A DNA stretch of 64,000 nt from Hoylesella pleuritidis JCM 14110. GTDB taxonomy: Bacteria > Bacteroidota > Bacteroidia > Bacteroidales > Bacteroidaceae. Under the pieces are notes generated by a model. It was not told the DNA's origin and searched no databases. It was given only the letters and a program-made list of their open reading frames with translations. Below are positions 1 to 8,652 of this stretch, in pieces. The stretch covers positions 43,373 through 107,372 of the forward strand of contig NZ_BAJN01000010.1 of the NCBI RefSeq assembly GCF_000613725.1. Direction: 5' to 3'. Numbering within the stretch: the first letter of the stretch is position 1; every line of letters starts with the position of its first letter. The position numbers and the translations under genes are program-made.

Positions 1-1
1 T

Positions 2-1075
2 CTGAACTCTGAAACAGCCGTTGTTTTCAACGTAACGAGCAAAGAGCAAGTAATCATCAACACGTGGTATGGCGGTGAGATGAAAAAGGGTATGTTCTCG
101 ATGATGAACTACTATTTGCCATTGAAAGGCATTGCATCGATGCACTGTTCGGCCAACACTGACAAGAACGGAGAGAACACAGCTATCTTCTTCGGACTGT
201 CAGGAACCGGTAAAACAACCCTTTCTACTGATCCGAAACGTCTCTTGATCGGCGACGACGAGCACGGATGGGACGACAAAGGTGTATTCAATTTCGAGGG
301 CGGTTGTTATGCAAAGGTCATCAATCTTGATAAAGAAGCAGAGCCGGATATTTATGGCGCCATCACGCGCGACGCTCTTTTGGAGAACGTTACGGTTGAC
401 AAAGACGGTAAGATCGACTTTGCTGACAAGAGCGTAACCGAAAATACGCGTGTATCTTACCCGATTTATCATATCAAGAATATACAGCGCCCCGAGTCGG
501 AAGGCCCCGCTGCTAAGCAGGTTATCTTCCTTTCGGCCGATGCATTCGGTGTTCTGCCTCCCGTATCTATCCTGAACGCAGAGCAAACGAAATATTACTT
601 CCTTTCCGGTTTCACCGCTAAGCTGGCCGGAACAGAGCGTGGCATCACCGAACCGACACCTACTTTCTCAGCTTGTTTCGGTCAGGCATTCCTCGAATTG
701 CACCCCACGAAGTATGCACACGAACTCGTTCGTCATATGGAGAAGAGCGGCGCAAAGGCTTACTTGGTAAATACTGGTTGGAACGGAACGGGCAAGCGTA
801 TTTCCATTCGCGACACCCGCGGTATCATCGACGCGATTCTCGACCACTCGATCGATAAGGCTCCGACGAAGACTATCCCTTACTTCAACTTCGTTGTGCC
901 CACAGAACTCAATGGAGTAGACCCGAAAATCCTTGATCCTCGTGATACTTACGCAGATGCTTCGCAGTGGGATGCAAAGGCAAAAGACCTTGCAGAGCGG
1001 TTCATCAAGAACTTCAAGAAATATGAAGGAAATGCAGACGGTAAGGCACTTGTATCTGCCGGTCCGCAATTATAA
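2..1075 (+). CDS. pckA: Phosphoenolpyruvate carboxykinase (ATP), 5' end cut by window edge
   Basis: ATP-dependent PEP carboxykinase, which interconverts oxaloacetate + ATP and PEP + CO2; in fermentative Bacteroidota it commonly runs toward oxaloacetate to feed fumarate/succinate production. The reading frame is already open at base 2 and runs 357 codons, about the last two thirds of a ~535-residue enzyme. Visible are the substrate-side segment [12 protein letters not shown], the Walker-A type kinase-1a loop [11 protein letters not shown] (about bases 194-226) and the kinase-2/metal segment GDDEHGWDD just after it. The true start lies upstream of the window. A strong hairpin terminator follows the stop. 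Identity is secure; only the N-terminus is unseen. Confidence 0.97.
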   Translation: MNSETAVVFNVTSKEQVIINTWYGGEMKKGMFSMMNYYLPLKGIASMHCSANTDKNGENTAIFFGLSGTGKTTLSTDPKRLLIGDDEHGWDDKGVFNFEGGCYAKVINLDKEAEPDIYGAITRDALLENVTVDKDGKIDFADKSVTENTRVSYPIYHIKNIQRPESEGPAAKQVIFLSADAFGVLPPVSILNAEQTKYYFLSGFTAKLAGTERGITEPTPTFSACFGQAFLELHPTKYAHELVRHMEKSGAKAYLVNTGWNGTGKRISIRDTRGIIDAILDHSIDKAPTKTIPYFNFVVPTELNGVDPKILDPRDTYADASQWDAKAKDLAERFIKNFKKYEGNADGKALVSAGPQL

Positions 1076-1105
1076 CTTTTCTTTGAGTTAAGTTTTAGTT
1101 AATAG

Positions 1106-1139
1106 AAAGCTCGTTTGCAGTAATGCAAACGAGCTTTTT
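1106..1139 (+). terminator. Rho-independent terminator of pckA
   Basis: A perfect 14-bp stem (1106-1119 with 1124-1137), loop GTAA, followed by a T run. It lies 30 bases after the pckA stop codon. Confidence 0.9.
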
Positions 1140-1222
1140 CATATTATAGAGAAAAGCCGAATATGCCGTTACACCCTCATTTTTATCCTTCTTTGAAAGA
1201 GAAAAATAAAACGGGTCTGCAA

Positions 1223-1340
1223 GATGTCGTTAATCACCTTGTGAAAAGCCGTTAAACGGCGTGTATTTAACGGTTAAATGCATGCCGTTTGACGGTTAAT
1301 TAGAACGGTGTTTGTATCTCATTGAAAATCAATGAGATCG
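1223..1340. repeat. 22-bp phased dyad array, locus R1
   Basis: Four units of the TTAAC-S-GTTAA family with centres at 1228, 1250, 1272 and 1294, all 22 bp apart. The second unit is the asymmetric form GAAAAGCCGTTAAACG. On the right is TTTGTAT followed by a 10-bp hairpin (1316-1325 with 1329-1338). It fills the convergent gap between pckA and the glycosyltransferase gene; a CTCC/GGAG hairpin-like segment lies at about 1366-1405. No gene is seen in 1140-1416. Confidence 0.85.
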
Positions 1341-1416
1341 AATCAAGGGCTCTTACAGGTATAGATCTCCTCCGTCTTTCTCCAAAAGGAGCGCGCGCGG
1401 AGGATGAAGTCTTCCT

Positions 1417-2468
1417 CTAAATGCGGCGATAGAGATCAAGATATTGTGCCGTATAGGTAGCGTAATTGAAACGTTGGGAGTAGCGATACATCTCTTCGTG
1501 ACGACGTTGAAGCGTTTCTTGTGGAATGTCCAATGCTTTTTGCAGTACCGAAATCATATGTTCCGGCGTGAAATCAGCCAATAAGAGATGTAGTCTTGGG
1601 CTATTTCAGGAATGCTGGTGAGCTGACTGGCAATGATGTTACAACGAAAGCGCATTGCCTCTACGATGGGAAGACCAAACCCCTCGAGCTTGCTGGGAAA
1701 AAGAAAAGCGGCACAATGAGCATAGAGCCAGTATTTTTCCGAGTGTTCGATTTGGCCTGTCAGAAACACTCTGTCAGCATATCGCGTCGCAATTTGCTCG
1801 CGAATATCGTCTGCATAAGAGCCGGGAGTTTCGCCGCAGATGTAAAGATGATGGTTTGGAAAGGCATCCATCAAAGGCAAAAGTGTCTTGAAATTCTTCT
1901 TGGGAATAACTTGTCCGATGGTGAAAAAGAACTTTGCAGATGGATCTTTGACAAAAGCGGGCTGTTCGCGGGGGGCTGATTCGATGTCGGGAACACCGTT
2001 GTAAACAATGGAAACGCCTTTATTCCCGAAGCCGATATGGGTAGAAATATCGTCTTTTACATATTGAGAAATAACCGAAATATAATCGCTTCGCATGATT
2101 TTTAGCTTCATTTTCAATATACGTTTCAACCGATGGATTCCCGTTTTCTCACCGATGAAGTTAATGTCGTGGATAGTCAGCAGTCGTTTTGCACCCGATT
2201 TGCGGGGCGAAAGATGCTGACGCTGATCGGTAGTATGCCACAAATCAGCGCTGAGACCGAGTCTTTGGAGGTCTTGCAGTTCGTTTCCGGTTGTGAGATA
2301 ATCGATATTCTCACTTCTGACTCCCGTATAATCAGGCGGTACGATGGCGATGAAATGCAGGTCGGGAGCATCTACACGGCAGAGTTCGGCATAATATCTG
2401 CGGGCTACTTCACCGAATCCGGTATAGTCGTTGATACGTGAAAAGTCGATGACAACATTCTTTTTCAT
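1417..2468 (-). CDS. Glycosyltransferase family 1/4 (frameshifted)
   Basis: GT-B fold glycosyltransferase of the group-1 (GT4) type, expected to transfer a sugar from a nucleotide donor to a surface glycan in the cytoplasm. The start MKKNVVIDFSR overlaps the upstream gene's stop by 4 bases (ATGA), so it is probably translationally coupled. Visible are an N-terminal acceptor domain, LLTIHDINF, the ISQYVKDDI segment, and the C-terminal donor-site motif FPSKLEGFGLPIVEAM. The frame breaks near base 1582 after PEIAQDYISYW; adding one G in a GG run restores ADFTPEHM and a normal C-terminus ending at 1417, aligned residue for residue with the neighbouring glycosyltransferase. Restored length is 350 aa. 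Probably a sequencing deletion; otherwise the gene is truncated by about 55 residues. Confidence 0.85.
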
Positions 2469-3577
2469 AACTCGATGGATTTGATTTGGAGAATGGAAAG
2501 ATAATAATCGATGAACGCCCGGGCCGTTTTGTCCCAGTCGAATCGGCCTGCATTGGCTCGGATTGCGGCCTCGCGGTCGGATCGCTGACGGTCGAAATCG
2601 GCCAGGCCTGCCCTTACTGTTTGGGCCATTTGCGCCGGATGCAGTTCGTCGAAATAATAAGCGGCATCGCCACCAACTTCGGGCAGCGAGGTAAGTCGTG
2701 ACAGAAAGGTGGGCTTTCCGAAGCACATCGCCTCGACAACAGGCAGCCCGAAGCCTTCGCTGAGCGATGGGAAGAGAAATGCTCGACAGTCTCTGAACAG
2801 TCGTGCTTTATCTTCTGTCGATACCGGACCAAGCATCGTGACGTTGCTCAGGCGGTGGCGCGCGATGAGATTGCGTAGCAGTTGGCCGTAGTTTCCCTGT
2901 TCTTTGCCTGCTAAAAAGAGGTGATATTCGGGCAGTTGAGCCATCATTTCGACTAAAAGATGCACGTTTTTCTTGTCTTGTAGATGTGAGATGTGGAGCA
3001 GACTGTTAGCCGGAATGCTGATGGTTCCGCGTTCGGCGAGAGGCGAAAGATTGGTTACGCCGTTATGAATGACGCGAAACGGCACGTCGACAGCGAAATG
3101 TGAGCGCACATCTTGGCTTGTAAACTGCGAGATAAACGATAAATGGGTGGCTCGTTGCAGACTTTTCGCGATGCGTTTGGCTTTCTTTTGTTCAACCGAA
3201 GCCGGTAAATGATTATGAAAGAAATTGATATCGTGCACGGTGATGAGCGTCTGCGGTGAGAAAATATGGTGCAGTTTGGGTAGCTGTTGGGTAAAATGTA
3301 CGAGGTCGACACGAGGAAACAGCCATCGACGCAGGGCTTTCGCGGGTGCCCAATTGAGGAAAAACAGCCGCCAACGGTTCATTTTGATATACCGAATCGA
3401 TGGTCCGTAATGGCCCGTCAAACGACTGGGCACAATAAAATAAAATACTACGTCACGCTCGGCCAGCAGCCTTTCAGCCACCGCCGCGATACGTTTGGCG
3501 AGGTTGTCTTCAAACTCTCCCAAGCCCACGAACATATTTCGCGTGTCGTATAAATAAACGGCTATGCGCTGGGTCAT
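2465..3577 (-). CDS. Glycosyltransferase family 1/4
   Basis: 370-residue GT-B glycosyltransferase, paralogous to the gene downstream. I chose ATG 3577 (MTQRIAVYLYD), because the 56 codons open upstream run into the preceding gene and look like no protein family. Motifs are TVHDINFFH, the LSFISQFTSQDV segment, and FPSLSEGFGLPVVEAM, the nucleotide-sugar donor site with its paired glutamates. It sits between the LicD gene (10 bases upstream) and a second glycosyltransferase (ATGA overlap), so it very probably builds the same glycan. Donor and acceptor sugars cannot be read from the sequence. Confidence 0.92.
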   Translation of the reverse strand: MTQRIAVYLYDTRNMFVGLGEFEDNLAKRIAAVAERLLAERDVVFYFIVPSRLTGHYGPSIRYIKMNRWRLFFLNWAPAKALRRWLFPRVDLVHFTQQLPKLHHIFSPQTLITVHDINFFHNHLPASVEQKKAKRIAKSLQRATHLSFISQFTSQDVRSHFAVDVPFRVIHNGVTNLSPLAERGTISIPANSLLHISHLQDKKNVHLLVEMMAQLPEYHLFLAGKEQGNYGQLLRNLIARHRLSNVTMLGPVSTEDKARLFRDCRAFLFPSLSEGFGLPVVEAMCFGKPTFLSRLTSLPEVGGDAAYYFDELHPAQMAQTVRAGLADFDRQRSDREAAIRANAGRFDWDKTARAFIDYYLSILQIKSIEL

Positions 3578-3587
3578 CGTCAGTGGC

Positions 3588-4403
3588 TTATGAATTTGAA
3601 TATTCCCGATAAGGCGAATGCAGATCGAGGTAATGGAACCGATGCTGTCTGCGCTGCGCTTCGGGGGGTATTTGCATATAGTTTCCGTATTTCTGAGCCA
3701 AGTAACGATCAGCTTTGGCCACGCCGAATATCGTTTCTCCCTCAAAGGAATAGGGTAGAGGAGTACCTAAAACGTGTTTGGTCATTGCGCCGCGGGCACC
3801 GTCGTCGTAATCGGCTACAAGTCGGCTGTGGTCGAAACTGTATGCCGTGAGCAGACGTCGAATTTTGCGTTGTACCTCGCCTAACGTGTAAATGCGGCGG
3901 CAAAGACGTGGAATCCAACTCGAAGCACCCGTTCCGCGCTTGTAAGGATCGCGCCAAAGCAGATATAAAACGCGCTTATAATACTCGTAAGCCGCGAAAT
4001 GTAGGCGTCTGATCGGGGCCAAACGTGGAGTCCCGTCGATAGGAAACACGTCGATATAGATGCCTCCTAAGTAGGGTAGATGGCGTCGCTCGATGAGTGT
4101 TGTGGTGCTGTCTTGAATCTTGGCAAAGGGCAATGGATAAGCCGGATCATTCTCAGCACACACCATTTCGTATGGACTCGGGAGCCACTCACGGCAGTTG
4201 GCGATGAGTTTCTCGTAATCCGGCCGCGGCATTGCTATGTCTACGTCGTCGTCCCAGGGGATAAATCCGTGGTGGCGAACGGCTCCGAGCATCGTGCCGG
4301 CCCATATATAATAGGTTAACTGATGCTCGCGGCACGTGGCGTCGACGGCTCGCAGAATGGCAAGCGTGCGCCGGTGAAGTTCGGTTATATCATAGTTGGC
4401 CAT
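3588..4403 (-). CDS. LicD family phosphotransferase
   Basis: 271-residue LicD-family protein. Known relatives move phosphocholine, or another phospho-alcohol, from a CDP-activated donor onto a surface glycan. The N-terminal half shows the family hallmark: YYIWAGTMLGAVRHHGFIPWD followed by DDVDIAMPR, where the Asp cluster is the metal-binding nucleotidyltransferase-fold site. It lies 11 bases downstream of a LicC-like nucleotidyltransferase and just upstream of two glycosyltransferases. The context suggests it decorates the glycan these enzymes make. The actual substituent is unknown; because a PLP enzyme stands upstream and no choline kinase is seen, an amino-alcohol phosphate is a candidate. 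Confidence 0.88.
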   Translation of the reverse strand: MANYDITELHRRTLAILRAVDATCREHQLTYYIWAGTMLGAVRHHGFIPWDDDVDIAMPRPDYEKLIANCREWLPSPYEMVCAENDPAYPLPFAKIQDSTTTLIERRHLPYLGGIYIDVFPIDGTPRLAPIRRLHFAAYEYYKRVLYLLWRDPYKRGTGASSWIPRLCRRIYTLGEVQRKIRRLLTAYSFDHSRLVADYDDGARGAMTKHVLGTPLPYSFEGETIFGVAKADRYLAQKYGNYMQIPPEAQRRQHRFHYLDLHSPYREYSNS

Positions 4404-4414
4404 CGTGTTGCGGG

Positions 4415-5137
4415 TTATTGGTCGGCCGTCAGACGGCCAGCGAGTTCGAAATCGGCTACGGTGTCCAGCTCCATTGAGAAGTAATCGGTGGTATCAACGA
4501 TATTGAATGTGTGTCCTTGGGCGATGAGTCGCTGGAAAGCTTGTTCGTAAAAGATGCCCGAAAGACCTTCGACGACGATCATTTTAGCTAATTCGCGGAA
4601 GAGCGCCGAGGTGTAATCGGCCGTCATTTTTTCTACACCCACTGACTCGCCAACCGCCTTTCGCGGGTCGCAAGTCTTGCTGATTTCGACCATCCGACCA
4701 TCGGGAGCGGTCACGATTTTCATTTCTTCTTCACCCAATGTGTGCCGATTGAGGGCCAAAGCAGAGCCTTCGGCATTAAGAATGGCACGAATCAGCGAGG
4801 CGTCTAACAAGATATCGCTGTCTAAAAGCAATGTTTCGCGCCCGTCGATGAAAGGTTTTGCCAACCAAAGCGAATAGATATTGTTAGTGGTTCGATAGTC
4901 GGCGTTGTCTATATAGTGCACATTCAGCGCGGGATAAGCAGCCTCGACGGCCTGGCGAATCATCTCACCGCGATAGCCGGTAACGATGACTAACTCGCTG
5001 ATAGCATTCTCCACGAGGGCGTCGATAGTACGGGCGAGTAAGGTCTTTGTGCCCACTTGCAGCAGGCATTTAGGCCGGTCGTCGGTCAAGGGACGCAGAC
5101 GCGTGGCCATTCCGGCGGCTAAAATCACGGCGATCAT
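4415..5137 (-). CDS. LicC-like sugar/phospho-alcohol nucleotidyltransferase
   Basis: 240-residue NTP_transferase-fold enzyme. The start MIAVILAAGMATRLRPLT is the canonical nucleotide-binding loop (GxATRLxPLT), followed by PKCLLQVG and the metal-binding LLLDSDILLD. Small size, the segment TTNNIYSLW and the LicD neighbour make it most similar to CTP:phosphocholine cytidylyltransferase (LicC) types rather than RmlA types. It would activate a phospho-alcohol as a CDP derivative. It overlaps the aminotransferase-like gene by 4 bases (ATGA), the tight coupling expected of consecutive steps. Substrate not proven; a sugar-1-phosphate remains possible. Confidence 0.85.
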   Translation of the reverse strand: MIAVILAAGMATRLRPLTDDRPKCLLQVGTKTLLARTIDALVENAISELVIVTGYRGEMIRQAVEAAYPALNVHYIDNADYRTTNNIYSLWLAKPFIDGRETLLLDSDILLDASLIRAILNAEGSALALNRHTLGEEEMKIVTAPDGRMVEISKTCDPRKAVGESVGVEKMTADYTSALFRELAKMIVVEGLSGIFYEQAFQRLIAQGHTFNIVDTTDYFSMELDTVADFELAGRLTADQ

Positions 5138-6186
5138 TGTGCGGCAATCCTCTTAATGGTGTCGCATACGATGCGGTTTTGCTCCCGGCGACCGATCGTT
5201 ATGCGCATATGCGTGTTGATATCAGGCTCGTTCATAAACTTCACTTTATAGTTTTGGTCGGCGAAAGCGGCCTGAAGCGCTTCCTTCAAAGCCGTGGGAT
5301 ACTTAATGAGAATGAAGTTGGCAATAGAGCGATAGACTTTAAATCCGGACAGACTGCCGATTTCCGAGACGTACATTTGTCGTGCTTCGTCCATTACCCG
5401 AGCTATTTCGCGGTAGTGAACATCCGATTTCAGCGCAGCGATACCTATTTCTTCCGACAGTCGGTCGTAGCCTAAATACATATTGGCATACCTTAAAAAG
5501 CGGTCCATCTCATCGCCTTTGCCTACGAATCCATAGCCCAATCTAAGTCCGGGAAGCCCATAAAACTTAGACATTGTGCGACAAACGATGATGTTGTCGT
5601 GGTTTTCGATGAGTCCCTTGATATAATCTGCGCGGTTGGAAACAAACGAAGCGTAGGCCTCATCGACAACAACGATGGTCTCGCGAGGTACCATTTCCAC
5701 TACACGTCGCAGCTCGTCGCCCGTCAGTCCGTTGCCCGTTGGATTATTGGGCGATGCTAACAACAGAATCTTCGGTTTCACTTCGGACACCATTTGTTGT
5801 AATCCATCGAGGTCATAGCGGAAAGTGTCGCCGTCTTCCACCATCGGATACTGGCGGGTTACACCTTCTACCTCGTCGGCTATCGACTGATAATACCACC
5901 ACGAGAACTTAGGAATAAGCAATGTCTTGTTTTCTCCGCGTGTGAGAAAATAATGAACGGTCTTTTTCAGCAGGTCTTCTGCACCGTAACCGATGATGAT
6001 TTGGCGCTCGTCAATGTCATAAAGCTCAGAGAGAAACACCGAGAAGATGCTCTTTTTGCCCTGATCGTAGATGCGTGTATAGAAAGCCAGCTTCTTAATA
6101 TCAAACTTTCGGATGGCTTCTTCGACCTCGGCCGAGGGCTCAAAGTTAAACTCATTGCGATCGAGATAATTTAAATCCTGCTCCAT
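5134..6186 (-). CDS. HisC-like PLP-dependent aminotransferase or decarboxylase (class I/II)
   Basis: 350-residue fold-type I PLP enzyme of the HisC/CobD group. Seen are SPNNPTGNGL, VVVDEAYASF and the PLP-lysine segment RTMSKFYGLPGLRLGYG. I chose ATG 6186 (MEQDLNYLDR) because the alternative ATG at 6207 falls inside a -7 promoter element (6205-6212). Relatives include histidinol-phosphate aminotransferase, threonine-phosphate decarboxylase and, in Campylobacter capsule clusters, serine-phosphate decarboxylase. No other his genes are nearby, and the gene overlaps a LicC-like gene followed by LicD, so I infer it makes an amino-alcohol phosphate such as phosphoethanolamine for the glycan. Function is uncertain; the fold is not. 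Confidence 0.87.
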   Translation of the reverse strand: MEQDLNYLDRNEFNFEPSAEVEEAIRKFDIKKLAFYTRIYDQGKKSIFSVFLSELYDIDERQIIIGYGAEDLLKKTVHYFLTRGENKTLLIPKFSWWYYQSIADEVEGVTRQYPMVEDGDTFRYDLDGLQQMVSEVKPKILLLASPNNPTGNGLTGDELRRVVEMVPRETIVVVDEAYASFVSNRADYIKGLIENHDNIIVCRTMSKFYGLPGLRLGYGFVGKGDEMDRFLRYANMYLGYDRLSEEIGIAALKSDVHYREIARVMDEARQMYVSEIGSLSGFKVYRSIANFILIKYPTALKEALQAAFADQNYKVKFMNEPDINTHMRITIGRREQNRIVCDTIKRIAAQ

Positions 6187-6204
6187 TGTGTCATTATTTG
6201 CTTG

Positions 6205-6235
6205 CAAAGTTAGTACAACTTGCAGACATAGCCAA
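6205..6235 (-). promoter_or_regulatory. Bacteroidota-type promoter of the glycan-decoration operon
   Basis: On the minus strand TTG (6233-6235), 20 bp, then TAACTTTG (6205-6212). It fixes the first gene's start at 6186, implying a very short leader. Confidence 0.7.
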
Positions 6236-6306
6236 GAAATATGGTTCTTATTTTAAATAGGAGTGGGGAACAGCCTTACCATAAACGAATCACGGCATCT
6301 ATCACA

Positions 6307-6473
6307 TTGATTATCAATTAAATATAATCCACATTCTGATTAACTGTTAATTGCACTGCATTTAACAGTTAAATGCATGCCATTTAACGGCTTTTCGCAG
6401 TGCGTTTAACTGTTAGTTACAATGCGATAAACGGTTAATTAAAACATCATTCATATTTCGTTGAAAATCAATA
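6307..6473. repeat. 22-bp phased dyad array, locus R2
   Basis: Five units with centres 6345, 6367, 6389, 6411 and 6433, all 22 bp apart; the third is the asymmetric unit in reverse orientation (TTTAACGGCTTTTCGC). Both flanks carry the TTGATTnTCAA-type palindrome (about 6307-6320 and 6460-6473). It lies between two same-direction genes. The rest of 6236-6658 shows no gene. Confidence 0.87.
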
Positions 6474-6658
6474 AAGTACAGGCCGGAATTTGATATGTAA
6501 TCAATGAGCTAAAATTTCAATAACGTCTCTATTGCTATTTCACATCAATTCCCGATTGTTACCTTACAACTCAAAACACACCAGATAATTATCCGCTACG
6601 CGGATGAGCACGGAATGGCTCAATACCACAGCGTATTGGCACCGCCGTACGTCCCATT

Positions 6659-8167
6659 TTACTTCCTCTCACTCTTTCTTTTCCCTTCAAAATATCGTCC
6701 CACGACGGGCAAACTGCTCAAAGGGAAGTCGTGTTTTACGATATAGGCGAGGAAGAGCAGGATGAGAACAGTATTTAAAAACAGGGCAATGGGAGTAGTG
6801 CAAAGACTGTTCGTCCACGTCATTGCATAGAAAATGACGGCAGTAAGGAGTACATAAGTCGTGATTTCGCGCACCGGATAGGCAATCGGATATTTCTTTT
6901 GACCTACGATGTAACTCAATGTCATCGCCGTGGCATAGCCTATGAAGCCGGCCCAAGCACACGCAATGTAACCGAAACGAGGCACAAACACAACGTTGAT
7001 CACGATGAGTACGGCGCAGCCAACGCCCGAAAAGTAAGCGCCCCAGATGGTTTTGTCGATCAGTTTATACCAAAATGAGAGGTTAAAGTATATTCCCATC
7101 ATAATCTCCGCAGCCATAACGATGGGCACGACACGCAGTCCGGACCAGTAATCGTGGCCTATAATGTGTCTCAACACATTCAAATAGCCGATCACAACGA
7201 GGAAAGCGAGCAGTGTGAAGATGATGAAATATTTCATTGCTTGGGCATATGTGGCACGGTTGTCGCGGTCTTTGGCCTTGCCGAAAACAAACGGTTCGTA
7301 GGCGTAACGAAATGCCTGGGTAATCATTGCCATAATCATCGCCACCTTGCTGGCCGCTCCGTAGATACCCAATTGCGTGTGGGCGTCGGCTCCCCGATAG
7401 ATATACGGGAAGAGAATCTTATCTGCCGTCTGGTTGAGTATGCCCGCAATACCGAGTACTAAGATAGGCCAGCTGTATGAAATCATACGTTTTAGCAGGG
7501 CCTTATCAAATGAATAGCGGAAGCCTTGCAGCTCTTTCGCTAAGAAGACGAACACAAAGGCTGTACAGAAAAGATTGATATAGAAGACATATCCTACGTC
7601 GAGCGTGAAATGACTGTCATATATTCCGAAAGGATTCAGCTGCAGCGCGGGCAGCACGATGAGGTAAAGCACGTTGAGAAAAATATTCATCGAGATATTG
7701 ACCAGCTTCAAGGCGGCAAACTTGATGGGGCGTTTCTTGTAGCGAAGATAGGCAAACGGGATGCACTGGAAGGCATCTAAGGCCACGCAAATGAACATCA
7801 CCGCCACGTAAGACTGATGGTCTGCGTAGCCCATCAGCGATGAAATGGGATTCAGAAAAGCCAAGACGACAATGATAAACAGCAGCGATGTGAAGCCCAC
7901 CGTCATTAATGTGGTGGCATAAACACGGTTAGGCTTTTCCTCACTTTTGTTGACATAGCGGAAGAATGTGGTCTCCATACCGTATGTGAGCAGCACAAGC
8001 AGTAGCGCTGTATAGGCATAAATGTTGGTCACAATGCCGTATTCGCCGCCCGAAGCAGCGAATTTGGCTGTCTGGATAGGTACCAGCAGGTAATTAATAA
8101 ATCGCCCGATGATGCTGCTCAAACCGTAAATGGCAGTGTCTTTAGCTAAGTTTTTGAGTCCGTCCAT
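6659..8167 (-). CDS. Polysaccharide flippase (Wzx/MVF type)
   Basis: 502-residue polytopic membrane protein with roughly 14 hydrophobic segments, of the oligosaccharide/lipid-linked glycan flippase superfamily. It would move the undecaprenyl-linked glycan across the inner membrane. I chose ATG 8167 (MDGLKNLAKDTAIYG); the N-terminal segment NLAKDTAIYGLSSIIGRFIN is typical of the family. The 21 codons upstream lie in a G/A-rich repeat. It belongs functionally with the glycosyltransferases downstream, though 470 bases with a repeat array separate them. No Wzy polymerase is visible in this window. Confidence 0.9.
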   Translation of the reverse strand: MDGLKNLAKDTAIYGLSSIIGRFINYLLVPIQTAKFAASGGEYGIVTNIYAYTALLLVLLTYGMETTFFRYVNKSEEKPNRVYATTLMTVGFTSLLFIIVVLAFLNPISSLMGYADHQSYVAVMFICVALDAFQCIPFAYLRYKKRPIKFAALKLVNISMNIFLNVLYLIVLPALQLNPFGIYDSHFTLDVGYVFYINLFCTAFVFVFLAKELQGFRYSFDKALLKRMISYSWPILVLGIAGILNQTADKILFPYIYRGADAHTQLGIYGAASKVAMIMAMITQAFRYAYEPFVFGKAKDRDNRATYAQAMKYFIIFTLLAFLVVIGYLNVLRHIIGHDYWSGLRVVPIVMAAEIMMGIYFNLSFWYKLIDKTIWGAYFSGVGCAVLIVINVVFVPRFGYIACAWAGFIGYATAMTLSYIVGQKKYPIAYPVREITTYVLLTAVIFYAMTWTNSLCTTPIALFLNTVLILLFLAYIVKHDFPLSSLPVVGRYFEGKRKSERK

Positions 8168-8212
8168 TATATAAAAGTGAAAAGGTAAAAGGGTGAAAAA
8201 GTGAAAAGAAGA
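8168..8212. repeat. GTGAAAAG-type minisatellite, left flank of four-helix-bundle gene
   Basis: Degenerate GTGAAAAG / GGTAAAAG / GGGTGAAAAA units. The right flank (8617-8652) carries the same units in inverted orientation, so the two form imperfect inverted ends around the gene at 8231-8593. Confidence 0.6.
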
Positions 8213-8230
8213 GGCTCTTTTTATCCTCAT

Positions 8231-8593
8231 TTACTTTTGATTCTTCGCCTTTATTTTATTAATAATGTTGATTAATGTACCTATAATCGTTTTCAAGTCA
8301 TTTGAAAGAGATTCAAATTCGTTGTCATCAATCGTCTTGGATTCATACAGTAATTCCAGCCAATACTGTGTTTCATCAGCCTCTTTTAATGCAATGCTGA
8401 GTTTGTTGATAAAGTCTGCGGGGCTTTGTGCGTTCTTACTTTCCGCAATATTGGCACCAATACTTGTGCCACTGCGATATACTTGGCGGGCCATTACATA
8501 TTCTCGCTTTTCTTCTGTCAAGTATTTGTAGAGTCGTATAATCCTTAAAGCAAACCGTTTACTTAGTGTTGATATGACGTTATTTTGTAACAT
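8231..8593 (-). CDS. Four-helix-bundle protein (S23 / 23S rRNA intervening-sequence protein family)
   Basis: 120-residue protein of the family named after ORFs in 23S rRNA intervening sequences. Visible are SKRFALRIIRLYKYL, the conserved RSGTSIGANIAES turn and KEADETQYWLELL, all all-helical. I chose ATG 8593 (MLQNNVIS), which matches the family's usual start and ~120 aa length; a GTG at 8623 would add ten residues but lies in the flanking minisatellite. The family's biochemical role is unknown. It is inserted between a flippase and an unrelated SpmAB gene and bounded by inverted G/A-rich repeats, as if it were a small cassette. It is not inside an rRNA gene here. Confidence 0.9.
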   Translation of the reverse strand: MLQNNVISTLSKRFALRIIRLYKYLTEEKREYVMARQVYRSGTSIGANIAESKNAQSPADFINKLSIALKEADETQYWLELLYESKTIDDNEFESLSNDLKTIIGTLINIINKIKAKNQK

Positions 8594-8616
8594 TAGAAGC
8601 TCATTTATCGTATTTC

Positions 8617-8652
8617 TTTTCACCTTTCCACCTTTTCACTTTTTCACCTTTA
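8617..8652. repeat. GTGAAAAG-type minisatellite, right flank of four-helix-bundle gene
   Basis: Plus strand reads TTTTCACC / TTTCCACC / TTTTCACT units, the reverse complement of the left flank at 8168-8212. It ends at the stop codon of the SpmAB gene. Confidence 0.6.

Noticed and set aside
2469..2726. Extended N-terminus for the glycosyltransferase at 1417-2468
   Set aside because: The added codons overlap the upstream gene in another frame and read as low-complexity Arg/Ser-rich sequence; ATG 2468 gives the family start and an ATGA overlap.
5134..6186. Histidine-biosynthesis HisC
   Set aside because: The fold matches, but no other his gene is present and the gene overlaps a LicC-like and LicD pair; kept as a HisC-like enzyme of unknown substrate.
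3588..6186. A phosphonate (2-aminoethylphosphonate) pathway
   Set aside because: No PEP mutase or phosphonopyruvate decarboxylase is seen, and the PLP enzyme is of the HisC class.
8231..8593. The S23/IVP gene as part of a 23S rRNA gene
   Set aside because: No rRNA sequence flanks it; protein-coding genes stand on both sides.
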